Source: Sinonovacula constricta (Eukaryota > Mollusca > Bivalvia > Cardiida > Solecurtidae). Taken from it: 64,000 nt of DNA. The stretch covers positions 61,327,411 through 61,391,410 of the forward strand of contig CM017557.1 of assembly GCA_007844125.1 (NCBI GenBank), in the 5' to 3' direction. The translations under genes and the position numbers were made by a program. Shown one piece after another: positions 1-64,000 of the stretch. The first letter of the stretch is position 1. Each line of letters begins with the position of its first letter. The notes beneath the pieces were generated by a model. That model searched no databases, was not told the DNA's origin, and was given only the letters and a program-made list of their open reading frames with translations.

Positions 1-208
1 GGTAGTGGTATAGCTCCCTTGCTAATTCTATAGCAAATATAAAGGTAGTTCCACGACCCGTTGGCAAGGTGTCAGGGTAATGTGACTGGGTGTGGTATTA
101 TGCCAGGTGTTCAAGGCATACTATACATAGTGAAGGCAGCACTATATCTGCTTAAAGTGAACAGTGCCTCCAGATAACTGAAATAATGTTGGTGGGATGA
201 TAAACCAA
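1..208 (+). mobile_element. SINE family A, 5'-truncated by window edge
   Basis: Body of the family-A SINE in forward orientation, from GTAGTGGTATAGCTCCCTTG to the GGTGGGATGATAAACC tail. The tRNA-like head would lie before base 1. It is the inverse of the copies at 8804, 11615 and elsewhere. Confidence 0.8.
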
Positions 209-886
209 AAAAAGAATCAAACACATAAGCATATTTATACATCAGCGGACAGTTTCTGATTAATACAAATGAAGCAACTATCTTGCAATGGTGACAAATT
301 ACAAAATCATAATGGCTGATCTGGCAGCCAGTTCTGAAACAGCCAATCAGATTTTTTAACTTATTGGAAAGTTTATGTTACCAACAAATCAATTGAACAG
401 CCGTTGGTACAACTGAACATATACCAACCAACCAGTTTTTAAATTATAAAATAGTCTTTTTCCAACCAACCAGACAGTGATCTGGTTGTTCAGTAAGTGA
501 TTAAGTGATAAACCAGCTTTTTACCATATTGAAAGTTAATGTCATAAACAAATTGCAATCTGTGACTACAGTTAGTAACAAACCAAAGTAGTTCCCCAAG
601 TTTCTGAAAATTAGCAAGTTACCAGTCAATCATATTTAAAACGTTCTGTTTAATTTAAACAAACTAATTATTTGCAAATATTGAAGAGAGAAAATTAGCT
701 GTGTTTAGAGAGTCAAAGAGAATGTCTCCTGGTAAGATAGTTTCAAACTAAATGATTAGGAATGGACTGGGATGAGCGCCGCCAGAAACATGCAGTGTGA
801 ATGAGGCATTATGCTGCGACCACAACATACAATACGGTGTGTTCACCTAGAGCCCCGACGGATGTCAGAGGTTGTCAGTCCCCTTG
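209..886 (-). other. Probable 3' UTR and flank
   Basis: Non-coding sequence after the candidate stop codon. I see no unambiguous AATAAA on the minus strand close to the stop, so the cleavage site is not assigned. The far end runs into a SINE at 1-208. Confidence 0.35.
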
Positions 887-63216
<62,330 letters not shown>

Positions 63217-63230
<14 letters not shown>

Positions 63231-63712
63231 CTAAAACAGTAACAAATAACATTTGTTGAGCACCTAGCCTGAAATAGTATCAAATAACATTTGTTGAGCA
63301 CCTAGCCTGAAACAGTAACAAATAAGATTTGTTGAGCACCTAGCCTGAAATAGTAACAAATAACATTTGTTGAGCACCTTGCCTGAAATAGTATCAAATA
63401 CAATTTGTTGAGCACCTAGCCTGAAATAATAACAAATAACATTTGTTGAGCACCTAGCCTGAAATAGTAACAAATAATACTTGTTGAGCACCTAGCCTGG
63501 AATAGTAACAAATAACATTTGTTGAGCACACTGCCTGAAATAGTAACAAATAACATTTGTTGAGCACCTAGCCTGAAATAGTAACAAATAACATTTGTTG
63601 AGCACCTAGCCTGAAATAGTAACAAATAACATTTGTTGAGCACCTAGCCTGAAATAGTAACAAATAACATATGTTGAGCACCTAGCCTGAAATAGTAGCA
63701 AATAAGGTAACT
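63217..63712. repeat. ~38-bp minisatellite built on the acceptor of exon a, about 13 units
   Basis: The unit TGTTGAGCACCTAGCCTGAA followed by ATAGTAACAAATAACATT repeats with few changes. Read on the minus strand, each unit carries an acceptor-like ACTATTTCAG followed by exon-like GTGCTCAACA. The first unit is the real exon boundary at 63230. Confidence 0.95.
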
Positions 63713-63965
63713 GAAGTACACAATGGTCATTGAGCACCCCACCTGAAATAGTACACGCTAAAGTACACAAAGGCCATTGGAACATCCCCTACTGAAATAG
63801 TACAAATATGATGGTTTAAGAACACAATAGCTATTGAGCACTCTGTCTGAAATAGTACCAAATAGATAGTTTAAGCACACAAGGACTGGTGAGCACCCCA
63901 CCTGAAATAGTAAAAGTAAGTTATTTTAAAAACAACTTCTGTTGAGCATCCCACCTGAGACAGAT
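63713..63965. repeat. Diverged outer part of the array, ~60-bp units
   Basis: TTGAGCACCCCACCTGAAAT and variants recur about every 60 bp, suggesting an older, longer unit from which the 38-bp array expanded. Confidence 0.75.
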
Positions 63966-64000
63966 TAAGCACACAACATTATTGCACATATAGTGACTGG

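Noticed and set aside
63264..63643. Repetitive open frames reading FRLGAQQMLF
   Set aside because: Translation of the 38-bp array upstream of the N-terminal exon. A repetitive N-terminal extension is conceivable, but the true acceptor at 63231-63232 explains the exon without it.

Overview
This is an AT-rich, intron-rich eukaryotic window. It almost certainly comes from a bivalve mollusc, judging by its dense tRNA-derived SINEs, short inverted-repeat elements, and a bivalve-style element with a ~145-bp internal tandem array ending in a GACGACGGAC-rich tail and a hairpin. No ORF longer than about 160 codons exists, as expected for a gene split into many short exons.

One protein-coding gene, on the minus strand, spans the whole window. 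It is an orthologue of the myotonic-dystrophy-kinase-related Cdc42-binding kinases (vertebrate CDC42BPA/B/G, fly gek). I place 36 coding exons between 63230 and 887 by homology, GT-AG sites and intron-phase continuity. They encode about 1,720 residues; the start-codon exon lies upstream, beyond 63.2 kb and probably outside the window. From right to left: N-terminal region (63.1 kb), AGC-type kinase domain (57.9-52.9 kb), kinase extension with hydrophobic motif (51.4-50.8 kb), long coiled coil (50.0-42.5 kb), linker and C1 zinc finger (35.0-34.3 kb), PH domain (33.5-31.3 kb), citron-homology (CNH) domain (30.8-25.9 kb), basic linker (18.6 kb), two separate Cdc42/Rac-binding (CRIB) exons (15.3 and 8.0 kb), and a Ser-rich tail (6.9, 6.3 and 0.9 kb).

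The introns hold the rest. The 7.2-kb intron between the CNH and basic-linker exons carries a cluster of microRNA-like hairpins on the host-gene strand (21.2-25.5 kb), with conserved arms, variable loops and compensatory changes. It also carries the large tandem-array element (18.9-20.5 kb). Elsewhere there are at least four SINE families (here A-D), hAT-like, Tc/mariner-like, pogo-like and piggyBac-like MITEs, nested insertions with clear target-site duplications, and minisatellites. Several tandem duplications include an exon-intron junction, so introns contain copies of splice sites and exon ends.

Four exons (45.9, 30.8, 26.0 and 6.3 kb) contain apparent single-base frameshifts, nine in total and mostly in or beside short homopolymers. 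The remaining exons read cleanly, so I favour residual assembly errors over gene death, but this cannot be settled from the sequence alone.
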